NCBI GenBank assembly: GCA_946480685.1
Contig: CAMLLI010000118.1
Span: 1-8,801 of the forward strand
From: an uncultured Flammeovirgaceae bacterium
GTDB lineage: Bacteria; Bacteroidota; Bacteroidia; Cytophagales; Cyclobacteriaceae
Length of the DNA: 8,801 bases
Direction of reading: 5' to 3'
Made by a program: the position numbers and the translations under genes
In this document: piece after piece, positions 1-5,552 of the stretch
How the letters are laid out: the number at the start of each line of letters is the position of its first letter
How positions within the stretch are numbered: position 1 is the stretch's first letter
Notes under the pieces: generated by a model
Databases searched by the model: none
Told to the model about the DNA's origin: nothing
What the model saw: only the letters and a program-made list of their open reading frames with translations

Positions 1-18
1 ATTAAAGAGGAGCGAACC

Positions 19-591
19 TTAACTAACGCGAGACGAATCCAAAGACCTGATCGGCCTACAGGGATTGCCGGCAGCAAATACATCTGCAGGAATATCTTTT
101 GTTACAACACTGCCTGCGCCAATCACGGTTCGATCACCAATGTTTACCCCGGGACAGATCACAGCGCTTCCGCCAATCCACACATCTTCTCCGATGGTGA
201 TCGGTTTCGCATACTCAAGACCTGTAGCACGTTCGCGGAAATCCAATGGATGTGTAGCGGTATAGATTTGTACGTTAGGACCGAAGAGTGTGCGACTTCC
301 GATCGTAACATGGGTTACATCCAGAACAACACAATTGAAGTTGAAAAATACTTTCTCGCCGAGCCTGATGTTATAGCCATAATCGCAGTAGAAGGGAGGC
401 TGTATCCATAATCCATCGGAAGCATGAGGCAACAGTTGCTTCAGTATTTCAGCCCGAAGTACGGTCTCATTCTCGGCTGTTTCATTCAATCGCTTCAGCA
501 GGAGACGTGTAGCGGTTCTTTCATCGGAGATCTCTTTGTCGAGAGCATTGTATAGCTCACCGGCAAGCATTTTTTGTTTTTCTGTTTTCAT
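19..591 (-). CDS. Sugar O-acetyltransferase (maltose/galactoside acetyltransferase type, left-handed beta-helix)
   Basis: Predicted cytoplasmic CoA-dependent acetyltransferase that would move an acetyl group from acetyl-CoA to a hydroxyl of a sugar; the actual acceptor cannot be read from sequence. Residues about 5-55 form the helical N-terminal cap seen in maltose acetyltransferases (KMLAGELYNA). Residues about 75-185 carry hexapeptide-repeat strands (VTIGSR, ITIGEDVWIGGSAVICPGV, VIGAGSVVTKDIP). The expected catalytic histidine is H114 in TATHPLD, and the C-terminal AAGNPCRPIR is the usual end of the family. At 190 residues it matches the common length (about 183-200). The ATG at 591 is chosen because the cap domain begins right after it. 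No Shine-Dalgarno is visible. It is a single gene about 50 bp downstream of the YdeI-type gene on the same strand. Family assignment is firm; substrate is unknown. Confidence 0.93.
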   Translation of the reverse strand: MKTEKQKMLAGELYNALDKEISDERTATRLLLKRLNETAENETVLRAEILKQLLPHASDGLWIQPPFYCDYGYNIRLGEKVFFNFNCVVLDVTHVTIGSRTLFGPNVQIYTATHPLDFRERATGLEYAKPITIGEDVWIGGSAVICPGVNIGDRTVIGAGSVVTKDIPADVFAAGNPCRPIRSLDSSRVS

Positions 592-641
592 AGGCTATAG
601 ATAGATCAGACTCATAAAAACTTGTTCCCGCAAAAAAATTA

Positions 642-1220
642 TCACGTAAGATCGGAGGTAAGCTTCTTCGCGCAGTGTTCTGCAATTTTGGAAATGCGCA
701 GGGCGCGTGTCTCCGGTCGCTTCGTTAATGCCAGAGATAACAGCATAGCTCTGCGTTTCGATTTGCTTAAACTTAGAAAATGACTTTTTGAACCGGCCTT
801 CTTTTTGAATGCAGCTTCCAGGTCTTTCGGAATAATGTGTTCCTCTACGTCATCTAAGACAGACCAAGCCCCATTTTGTTTAGCGACCTTAATTACCTGC
901 ATTCCGGCTTCTGTCATCAGTCCTTCTTTTATAAGCCGTTTGATTTTCTGCTTGTTTATTTTCGACCAGGTGCTGTTGGGTTTTCGTACGCTGAAACGTT
1001 GCATGAATTTTTCTTCGTCAACAGATTTTCGAATACTATCGATCCATCCAAAACAAAGCGCTTCGTCAACAGCGTCACTCCAGTCAAGAGTAGGTATACC
1101 GGATTCCTTCCGGTGAAGTATCAGCCATACCGATTGTGTTTTGTTGTGATTTTTCTGTAACCACTTTCGCCATTGCTGACGACTGCCGGGTGTAAATGAT
1201 TCAAAGGAAGTTTCTTTCAT
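642..1220 (-). CDS. YdeI/OmpD-associated (OmdA) family protein
   Basis: A 192-residue soluble protein of the YdeI/OmdA family, often annotated as a bacteriocin-protection protein; the biochemical role is not established. Family signatures are EALCFGWID (about 53-61), the RKPNSTWSKIN block (about 79-89) and GLMTEAG (about 100-106). A lysine/arginine-rich C-terminal OmdA segment follows (about 130-187: IPKDLEAAF, then SKSKRRAML and RPETRALRISKIAEH). Full length for the family. The ATG at 1220 is preferred because the conserved N-terminal FTPGSRQQWRKWL begins soon after it. No signal peptide or membrane segment is seen. It lies downstream of the DUF1761 gene with an 87-bp gap, so it may have its own promoter, though I found no perfect -7 box there. 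A distant relative with the same C-terminal domain is encoded at 4915-5496. Confidence 0.9.
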   Translation of the reverse strand: MKETSFESFTPGSRQQWRKWLQKNHNKTQSVWLILHRKESGIPTLDWSDAVDEALCFGWIDSIRKSVDEEKFMQRFSVRKPNSTWSKINKQKIKRLIKEGLMTEAGMQVIKVAKQNGAWSVLDDVEEHIIPKDLEAAFKKKAGSKSHFLSLSKSKRRAMLLSLALTKRPETRALRISKIAEHCAKKLTSDLT

Positions 1221-1307
1221 CGTATGTTGAAGTTAATGGATTCGGAGTAAAAGTAAATGATGATGCCTGTCAACCTGTGTATAAAAATTCAATTCCAAAG
1301 TATATAT

Positions 1308-1724
1308 TTATTTCATTGCCAGCAGAATAATGCAGACGAGGATAATGCCGGTAAGGTGATAGGTTCCACTGATGAAACTGTAATAGAGTGGCTTCGGTAT
1401 ATTCGGATTAATGGCAATGTTTACCGTGTTCGCTACGAGGTATCCAACACCAACAACTACAGCAAACTGAAGTGCGTTTTCAACCGAGTTGATCTGAAGT
1501 AAATTCATCAGGAGTGCACTGGTAATGGTAATAACAAAACAACACAACGCGGGGCCTACAATGAAAATCGGTGCTACTGCTTTTTGTTCTTCATTCTCTT
1601 TTCCAAGGGAGACTTTATACGGTTTACTGAAGAATAAAGTAAACCACAGTGCTCCGAGTATGAAATATACTACAAATGCCAGCAGAACGCTGACCCAATT
1701 GATGTGTGTTAATACATTAAACAT
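1308..1724 (-). CDS. DUF1761 family four-helix membrane protein
   Basis: A 138-residue integral inner-membrane protein of unknown function. Four hydrophobic segments are visible at about residues 10-31, 52-76, 84-105 and 115-136. The N-terminal INWVSVLLAFVVYFILGALWF is the segment that most clearly identifies DUF1761, which has an early N-W and a G-x-L-W motif; the call rests on recalled family pattern, not a search. The loop after the first helix (SKPYKVSLGKENEEQK) is polar and charged. The ATG at 1724 starts directly before the first helix and sits about 35 bp downstream of a perfect -7 box (1759-1766) and a dyad (1778-1793). The gene follows the YafY-type regulator gene on the same strand with an 82-bp gap, so the regulator is a likely controller. 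No catalytic residues are evident. Confidence 0.83.
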   Translation of the reverse strand: MFNVLTHINWVSVLLAFVVYFILGALWFTLFFSKPYKVSLGKENEEQKAVAPIFIVGPALCCFVITITSALLMNLLQINSVENALQFAVVVGVGYLVANTVNIAINPNIPKPLYYSFISGTYHLTGIILVCIILLAMK

Positions 1725-1758
1725 GATGTTATACTTTGCTTTAAGGTTTATTGTTGAG

Positions 1759-1766
1759 CAAAAGTA
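1759..1766 (-). promoter_or_regulatory. Bacteroidota -7 box for the DUF1761 gene
   Basis: The minus strand reads TACTTTTG, a perfect TAnnTTTG match to the -7 element of Bacteroidota primary-sigma promoters. It lies 35 bp upstream of the ATG at 1724, predicting a leader of roughly 25-30 nt. A clear TTG-type -33 element is not visible at the expected distance. The region where it should lie is occupied by the 1778-1793 dyad. Confidence 0.55.
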
Positions 1767-1777
1767 GATAGGGACTG

Positions 1778-1793
1778 TGACAGCCCTGTGTCA
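1778..1793. promoter_or_regulatory. Candidate operator, TGACA-N6-TGTCA dyad
   Basis: A perfect inverted repeat TGACA GCCCTG TGTCA with 5-bp arms sits 11 bp upstream of the -7 box at 1759-1766, over the expected -33 region of the DUF1761 promoter. It is 13 bp past the stop codon of the HTH-WYL regulator gene. An operator for that neighbouring regulator is the simplest reading, but this is inference from position and symmetry. A small hairpin (CCCTG ACA CAGGG on the minus strand) overlaps it. No T-run follows, so a terminator is less likely. Confidence 0.45.
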
Positions 1794-1806
1794 GGGGTAG
1801 AAGGAA

Positions 1807-2496
1807 TTAATGATGGCGGTCAAAATATTCCTGCAACGTCATGTTGTGCGGTTTGAATTTCTCAGAAAGTACTTCCAGCGTTTTTATGCGGTCGAGACGA
1901 AAATACCTGAACTCTTTGCGTAAACGACACCATGCTACAAGAAGCCAGTTGTCGGTACTTAATAATGCAAAGGGTTCTATGATCCTGTCGGAGACCTTAT
2001 TTGCTTCGTTCATATACTCGATTTTGGTCAGGTAAAAATTGGTAAGCGCAAATTGCAGTGACGACAGGTTATCACTTGTTCTTTCAATATTCTTTACCTG
2101 ATCTGTGTGTGTACGTTCTGCCAGCAAATTGACTTTGTCTTTTGCTGTATGATTCAGAACTGCTTTGATCTTGTCGATCGCATCAGCGTAATCTTTGATA
2201 AGCGATGCATCTTTATTCCGGAGCACTAACTGTTCTGACAAAATCAGTGCATTAGCTTCGCGCTCGGTAAACATGACAGGAGGGAGCCGATAACTTTCCA
2301 TCAACTTATATCCTAAACCATCTTCGGTAATAATTGGAATACCGGATTGTTCCAATGTCTTGATGTCTCTGTAAATTGTCCTGACGCTTACCGAGTATCG
2401 GGATGCAAGTTCTGTTGCTGTTACCAGTCGTTTCGTTTGCAGTTGCGTGAGTATTGCCGTTAGTCGTGCAATTCGTTTTTTCTCGGTGTTGTCCAT
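1807..2496 (-). CDS. YafY-type transcriptional regulator (HTH + WYL domain)
   Basis: A 229-residue DNA-binding regulator. Residues about 8-62 form a winged helix-turn-helix of the HTH_11/DeoR type (RLTAILTQLQ, then ATELASRYSVSVRTIYRDIKTLEQSG, then the wing IPIITEDGLGYKL). Residues about 145-212 form a WYL ligand-binding domain, with IEPFALLSTDNWLLVAWC followed by FRYFRLDRIKTL. The naming tripeptide W-Y-L reads W-L-L here (184-186), which is common in YafY-type members. The ligand is unknown. The ATG at 2496 puts the HTH at the N-terminus as expected, and a perfect -7 box lies 23 bp upstream. It is encoded 40 bp downstream of the ATP-grasp gene and 82 bp upstream of the DUF1761 gene, all on one strand. 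The TGACA/TGTCA dyad at 1778-1793 is a candidate target. Confidence 0.93.
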   Translation of the reverse strand: MDNTEKKRIARLTAILTQLQTKRLVTATELASRYSVSVRTIYRDIKTLEQSGIPIITEDGLGYKLMESYRLPPVMFTEREANALILSEQLVLRNKDASLIKDYADAIDKIKAVLNHTAKDKVNLLAERTHTDQVKNIERTSDNLSSLQFALTNFYLTKIEYMNEANKVSDRIIEPFALLSTDNWLLVAWCRLRKEFRYFRLDRIKTLEVLSEKFKPHNMTLQEYFDRHH

Positions 2497-2518
2497 AGGC
2501 TATAGCAGCATACAAAGT

Positions 2519-2526
2519 CAAATATA
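2519..2526 (-). promoter_or_regulatory. Bacteroidota -7 box for the HTH-WYL regulator gene
   Basis: The minus strand reads TATATTTG, a perfect TAnnTTTG, between the ATP-grasp stop codon and the regulator ATG at 2496. It predicts a leader of only about 15 nt. The upstream -33 element would fall in the 3' end of the ATP-grasp gene and is not clear. AT-rich words are common here, so one perfect box is only moderate evidence. Confidence 0.5.
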
Positions 2527-2536
2527 TGTATATGGA

Positions 2537-3616
2537 TTAGCTCACGTGTGAAGCCGTCCATCGTTGCCGAAGCATGTTGATCAGCAAGTCGGTAAAGCCC
2601 CATCCGATTTCGCGTGCAGCCAATGCCGTTAAACTGTCCTGGTCCATTCGATGAGGTCTTGATGCTCCCGTCATGTTGGGTTTCATGTTCAGGTCGAACA
2701 GAAAGAATTTACCCGTTGCATCTGCGCGACAATCTATCCGGATCGGTGCTTTTGCTTCGACAAGAGTGGCTGCTTGTTCGCATTGTCGGCATACCTGTTT
2801 TAGCTGATCGTTGTTGCGTTCTTCTTCATTCAGCACGCTGCTGTTGTTGACCACGGCTACTACACCGTTGTAAGGCGCAACGCCATCTTTATGATTGAAC
2901 CGTTTTACCGGTGGAAGGCTCCAGTGGGCTTTATATATATGTTCTTTACCATTCAATATATACTTACCGGGCGGCATTATTGTGACGGTGATTTCTTCTC
3001 CGGGTAAATAGGGTTCCATATATACCGCATCTCCATACTGTTGCTGCGCGAACAGATCGTTCAGCGTGTTTGTTAAACCGGCTGTATTTTGAACGACAAC
3101 AACTCCCTGACTTCCGCGACCGCGTACCGGCTTCGCTACCACGGGAAACGCAAATGGAACTGACAAGTTTGCAAGATCATTCGCACGGATCAACACAGTC
3201 TCGGGTACAGGCAGGAGGTTATTTCGCAGAAGATCATTGGTAACAAGTTTGTCATCGTAAACATCTGCTATGCGCGGAGCCTGCCCGACAATAGCCACCC
3301 CGTTGTCAATAGCAGCTTCAACGGGATGGCCTGCAAACAAAACGGTATTCAGCCAAAGTATCGTTGCGCCCCGCGCATGTGCGTCTGCTATTCCCTTAGT
3401 TGTATCCGGAAACACCCAATCCAGATCCCGGCTGATGGCCGGATTATCAACCGGTGTAACAACTTCTATACCTGCCTGTTTTAACGCATATCCTATATCT
3501 GCTCCGCTATCTGCATATCCACCCGGTTTCATCGGTTTTATAATTCCATTTTTAGCAGGAGGGATCTCCGCCTGGTATAGAATAGCAACCGCTGGCGTTG
3601 TCTCAAACATGGTCAT
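2537..3616 (-). CDS. ATP-grasp domain protein, D-Ala-D-Ala ligase-like
   Basis: A 359-residue soluble ATP-dependent ligase of the ATP-grasp fold, a group that joins a carboxylate to an amine or thiol through an acyl phosphate. An N-terminal pre-ATP-grasp Rossmann-like part (about 8-115) holds GGYADSGADIGYALKQAGIEV and VFPDTTKGI. The ATP-binding part shows FPVVAKPVRGRGSQGVVVV, with K162 and a glycine-rich loop at about 165-171. YMEPYLPGEEITVTI (about 199-213) follows, where E201 is the likely adenine-side acidic residue. The metal-binding strand near the end is FLFDLNMKPNMTG (about 305-317), which corresponds to the E-I-N-x-x-P-G-M-T region of D-Ala-D-Ala ligases. Substrate is unknown. The start could be M1 or M3 (3616 or 3610); the choice does not affect the fold. 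It is divergent from arsR and 40 bp upstream of the WYL regulator gene. Confidence 0.85.
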   Translation of the reverse strand: MTMFETTPAVAILYQAEIPPAKNGIIKPMKPGGYADSGADIGYALKQAGIEVVTPVDNPAISRDLDWVFPDTTKGIADAHARGATILWLNTVLFAGHPVEAAIDNGVAIVGQAPRIADVYDDKLVTNDLLRNNLLPVPETVLIRANDLANLSVPFAFPVVAKPVRGRGSQGVVVVQNTAGLTNTLNDLFAQQQYGDAVYMEPYLPGEEITVTIMPPGKYILNGKEHIYKAHWSLPPVKRFNHKDGVAPYNGVVAVVNNSSVLNEEERNNDQLKQVCRQCEQAATLVEAKAPIRIDCRADATGKFFLFDLNMKPNMTGASRPHRMDQDSLTALAAREIGWGFTDLLINMLRQRWTASHVS

Positions 3617-3675
3617 CGATATATGTTGTATCCGATATTTTCCTCAAGATTAAAAAAATCTCACGAAAATATTAT

Positions 3676-3691
3676 GTAGTTAAGTGGCTAC
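3676..3691. promoter_or_regulatory. arsR operator site 1 (imperfect dyad)
   Basis: GTAGTTAAGTGGCTAC is an imperfect palindrome with GTAG/CTAC outer arms and an AT-rich centre. It sits just upstream of the -7 box of the arsR operon. A near copy lies 26 bp downstream at 3702-3717, and over 20 aligned bases the two copies agree at 16. The ArsR protein encoded directly downstream is the likely binder. Binding is inferred, not shown. Confidence 0.6.
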
Positions 3692-3694
3692 GCG

Positions 3695-3702
3695 TATATT
3701 TG
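3695..3702 (+). promoter_or_regulatory. Bacteroidota -7 box of the arsR operon
   Basis: TATATTTG is a perfect TAnnTTTG -7 element. It lies between the two dyads at 3676-3691 and 3702-3717, and its last G is the first base of the second dyad. Transcription would start near 3707-3710, inside the second dyad, leaving a leader of only about 11-14 nt before the ATG at 3721. No good TTTG-type -33 element is seen (TTATG near 3672 is the nearest). Confidence 0.6.
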
Positions 3703-3717
3703 TAGTCAAATAGCTAC
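3702..3717. promoter_or_regulatory. arsR operator site 2 (imperfect dyad)
   Basis: GTAGTCAAATAGCTAC is the second copy of the imperfect palindrome, ending three bases before the arsR ATG at 3721. It overlaps the predicted transcription start. A repressor bound here and at 3676-3691 would clamp both sides of the -7 box. No Shine-Dalgarno fits between this site and the start codon. Confidence 0.6.
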
Positions 3718-3720
3718 ACG

Positions 3721-4044
3721 ATGAATTTACGAAGAGATGTATTTCAGGCCATAGCGGACCCGACACGAAGGGCTATACTTCTGTTGGTTGCTTCGCAGTC
3801 GATGACAGCAGGTGCAATAGCTTCAAACTTTGATACAGCAAGACCAACGGTTTCCAAACACCTGGCAATACTTACCGAGTGTGAATTGTTGGAACAGGAA
3901 CAGAACGGAAGAGAAATATATTATCACTTAAATCCCAAGAAGATCAAAGAGATTGCAGACTTCATTGAGCCGTTTCGTAAACTGTGGGACGACCGGTTTA
4001 ATAAATTAGAATCCATCATGAAGAAATACAAACCCAAAAAATAG
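3721..4044 (+). CDS. ArsR/SmtB-family transcriptional regulator (SdpR-like)
   Basis: A 107-residue winged-helix repressor. It starts with the hallmark [17 protein letters not shown] (about 4-20). The helix-turn-helix follows ([23 protein letters not shown], about 29-51), with recognition helix [11 protein letters not shown], then the wing [16 protein letters not shown] (about 56-71). The metal-binding cysteine box of classical ArsR proteins is absent (its only cysteine is in LTECELL), so metal sensing is unlikely. It resembles the SdpR-like group that accompanies SRPBCC genes. The ATG at 3721 is the conserved family start and follows two dyads around a -7 box, which indicates autorepression. 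The SRPBCC gene begins 7 bp downstream, so the two are surely co-transcribed. A decayed homologue lacking the HTH is at 6608-6840. The AIL codon repeats at residues 18-20 and 49-51 match that relic's deletion ends. Confidence 0.94.
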   Translation: MNLRRDVFQAIADPTRRAILLLVASQSMTAGAIASNFDTARPTVSKHLAILTECELLEQEQNGREIYYHLNPKKIKEIADFIEPFRKLWDDRFNKLESIMKKYKPKK

Positions 4045-4051
4045 TATAATC

Positions 4052-4519
4052 ATGGAAAGAAAAACAAAAATCGATGCCGAAGAAGGCAAGCACGACCTGG
4101 TAATAACGCGCGAGTTTGATTTGCCGCTGGATTTACTTTTCAGGGCGCACGTTGAACCCGAAATTATTGAACAATGGATGAGTACCAATGTGCTGAAGTT
4201 CGAAGGCAAAAAACACGGTGGCTGGCAATACCAAACCAAGGACGAGCAGGGAAATGTAGTGTTCCAGGCTAATGGTGTGTTCCATGAATTTATACCGGAG
4301 AAAAAAATTGTCCGCACGTTTGAAATGGAAAATACACCTTTCGCTCCACAACTCGAGTTCCTGGAATTTGAAAAACTTACAGACGATACAAGTAAACTCA
4401 CATTGCATATAGTATATAAATCTGGTGAGCTTCGCGATCAAATGCTGAAGTTACCGTTCGCGCAAGGTATAAATATGGCGCATAACCTGTTGCAAAAAGT
4501 AGTAAGCAAACTTAAATAA
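4052..4519 (+). CDS. SRPBCC/AHSA1 domain protein (activator of Hsp90 ATPase homologue 1-like)
   Basis: A 155-residue single-domain protein of the START-like (SRPBCC) fold, a hydrophobic-pocket scaffold; no ligand is known for this group. Signatures are ITREFDLPLDLLFRAHVEPEIIEQWM (about 18-43) and GGWQYQTKDEQGN (about 56-68). Next comes the central VFHEFIPEKKIVRTFEME (about 76-93), and the closing helix is near 135-153 (FAQGINMAHNLLQKV). Full length, no signal peptide. ArsR+AHSA1 gene pairs are very common, and the regulator probably controls the pair, but its inducer is not known. It lies 7 bp after arsR and 7 bp before the DoxX-like gene. A second AHSA1 gene at 6145-6603 carries the more typical W-W-G-P motif where this one has QWM. 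Confidence 0.92.
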   Translation: MERKTKIDAEEGKHDLVITREFDLPLDLLFRAHVEPEIIEQWMSTNVLKFEGKKHGGWQYQTKDEQGNVVFQANGVFHEFIPEKKIVRTFEMENTPFAPQLEFLEFEKLTDDTSKLTLHIVYKSGELRDQMLKLPFAQGINMAHNLLQKVVSKLK

Positions 4520-4526
4520 CGAAAGT

Positions 4527-4913
4527 ATGTCAAAGAGAAATAAAATCATTTACTGGATTGCTACCTTGTGGCTTTCCTTGGGTATGGTGTCAACTGGCCT
4601 GGTACAGTTGCTCAAGAGAAAAGAAGAGATAGATTTAATGAGCCGTCTTGGGTATCCTGATTATTTTTTAACTATACTAGGTGTCTGGAAAATTTTAGGT
4701 GTTGTAGCAATATTGATTCCTAGATTTCCGGTGGTGAAGGAGTGGGCTTATGCAGGCTTTTTCTTTTCGATGACGGGTGCCGCATTTTCCCATATAGCAT
4801 CCGGCACGTTGAATGAAATATACCCTTCGTTGCTACTGCTAGTGCTTACCGTGGTATCATGGTATTTCAGACCTGCTGAAAGAAAGGTAGTTTTATTAAC
4901 TCAAAATAATTAA
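4527..4913 (+). CDS. DoxX-like family membrane protein
   Basis: A 128-residue inner-membrane protein with four predicted helices (about 8-27, 44-65, 73-92, 97-114). The pattern is typical of the DoxX_2 group: a polar start, LGYPDYFLTILGVWKILGVVAIL (about 41-63), EWAYAGFFFSMTGAAFSHIASG (about 72-93) and a short charged C-terminus. Members of the wider DoxX family have been linked to redox and thiol stress, but no specific role is known for this subgroup. The family appears repeatedly with ArsR+SRPBCC genes in Bacteroidota. It is placed 7 bp after the SRPBCC gene, and its TAA is one base before the next ATG, so it is an internal operon gene. Confidence 0.9.
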   Translation: MSKRNKIIYWIATLWLSLGMVSTGLVQLLKRKEEIDLMSRLGYPDYFLTILGVWKILGVVAILIPRFPVVKEWAYAGFFFSMTGAAFSHIASGTLNEIYPSLLLLVLTVVSWYFRPAERKVVLLTQNN

Positions 4914-4914
4914 C

Positions 4915-5496
4915 ATGAATCCCAAGGTTGATTTCTATTTTATCAAAGCCAAAAAATGGCAGAAAGAGTTTGAGACATTGCGGTCGATCGTTCTTGATTG
5001 TCAGTTAACGGAAGAATTGAAGTGGGGCAATCCTTGTTATACCTTTGAGAAGAAGAATATAGTTCTAATACACGGGTTTAAAGATTACTGTGCGTTGCTG
5101 TTCTTTAAAGGTGCACTGTTGAAAGATCCGAAAGGTATCCTGGTTCAACAGACCGAGAATGTACAATCTGCACGGCAGATCCGATTCACCAATGTACAGG
5201 AAATTGTGAAACTGAAAGCGACTTTGAAGTCCTATATCTATGAAGCTGTAAAAGTAGAGGAGTCCGGTTTGAAAGTAGAATTTAAGAAGACTTCAGAGTT
5301 TGCAGTCCCGGAAGAATTTCAGAATAAACTCGATAAGAACCGTGCCTTGAAAACTGCTTTTAACGCGTTAACGCCAGGCCGGCAGCGGGCTTATCTTTTT
5401 TATTTTTCATCTGCGAAGCAATCCAAAACGAGAGCCGCCAGAGTTGAAAAGTATGTAGAACAAATTCTGGACGGGAGAGGACTGGATGACGAGTAG
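4915..5496 (+). CDS. DUF1801 + OmdA two-domain protein (YdeI type)
   Basis: A 193-residue soluble protein with two recognisable parts. Residues about 15-115 match DUF1801 (ELKWGNPCYTFEKKNIVLIHGFKDYCALLFFKG, then a short basic helix). Residues about 131-185 match the OmdA-type C-terminal domain (VPEEFQNKLDKN, then LTPGRQRAYLFYFSSAKQSKTRAARVEK, about 152-179). Together this is the architecture of the Bacillus YdeI type. DUF1801 adopts a fold related to frataxin-like/YdhG proteins; function is unknown. The ATG at 4915 follows the DoxX TAA by a single base, which suggests translational coupling. It is the last gene of the tight four-gene operon. The C-terminal block resembles the end of the 642-1220 protein (SLSKSKRRAML and RALRISKIAEH). 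Confidence 0.9.
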   Translation: MNPKVDFYFIKAKKWQKEFETLRSIVLDCQLTEELKWGNPCYTFEKKNIVLIHGFKDYCALLFFKGALLKDPKGILVQQTENVQSARQIRFTNVQEIVKLKATLKSYIYEAVKVEESGLKVEFKKTSEFAVPEEFQNKLDKNRALKTAFNALTPGRQRAYLFYFSSAKQSKTRAARVEKYVEQILDGRGLDDE

Positions 5497-5539
5497 CATC
5501 TTGAAATGCAATAACAACAATCATTTTTAATTCATAACA

Positions 5540-5552
5540 TATAGTATATATA
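5540..5552. repeat. 13-nt AT-rich word, left member of an inverted pair
   Basis: TATAGTATATATA ends on the A of the DUF4256 start codon, and its exact reverse complement is at 6137-6149, just past that gene. The overlapping word CATATAGTATATA (5538-5550) also occurs in direct orientation inside the SRPBCC gene (4406-4418). Low sequence complexity makes chance a real possibility. Confidence 0.35.

Noticed and set aside
3..12. TAAAGAGGAG near the left edge looks like a strong Shine-Dalgarno on the plus strand.
   Set aside because: No start codon follows at a useful distance and the plus frames there are short. It lies just beyond the stop codon of the minus-strand acetyltransferase gene and is probably chance.
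805..1160. Plus-strand open frames opposite the YdeI/OmdA gene.
   Set aside because: They are antisense shadows of a well-conserved gene, with no recognisable domain and compositions typical of reversed coding sequence.
1248..1274. Possible promoter of the YdeI/OmdA gene: TACTTTTA with an upstream GTTGAC on the minus strand.
   Set aside because: The -7 box lacks the final G and the spacing between the two elements (about 15 bp) is too short for a Bacteroidota promoter.
3270..3653. A 127-codon plus-strand frame opposite the ATP-grasp gene.
   Set aside because: It is fully antisense to conserved ATP-grasp sequence and shows no family signature.
3647..3661. AGATT-AAAAA-AATCT small hairpin in the intergenic region between the ATP-grasp and arsR genes.
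   Set aside because: The stem is five weak pairs in AT-rich sequence between divergent genes, where no terminator is expected.
4006..4401. A 131-codon minus-strand frame opposite the SRPBCC gene, rich in serine and phenylalanine.
   Set aside because: Antisense shadow: the plus-strand SRPBCC protein has full family signatures and proper operon spacing.
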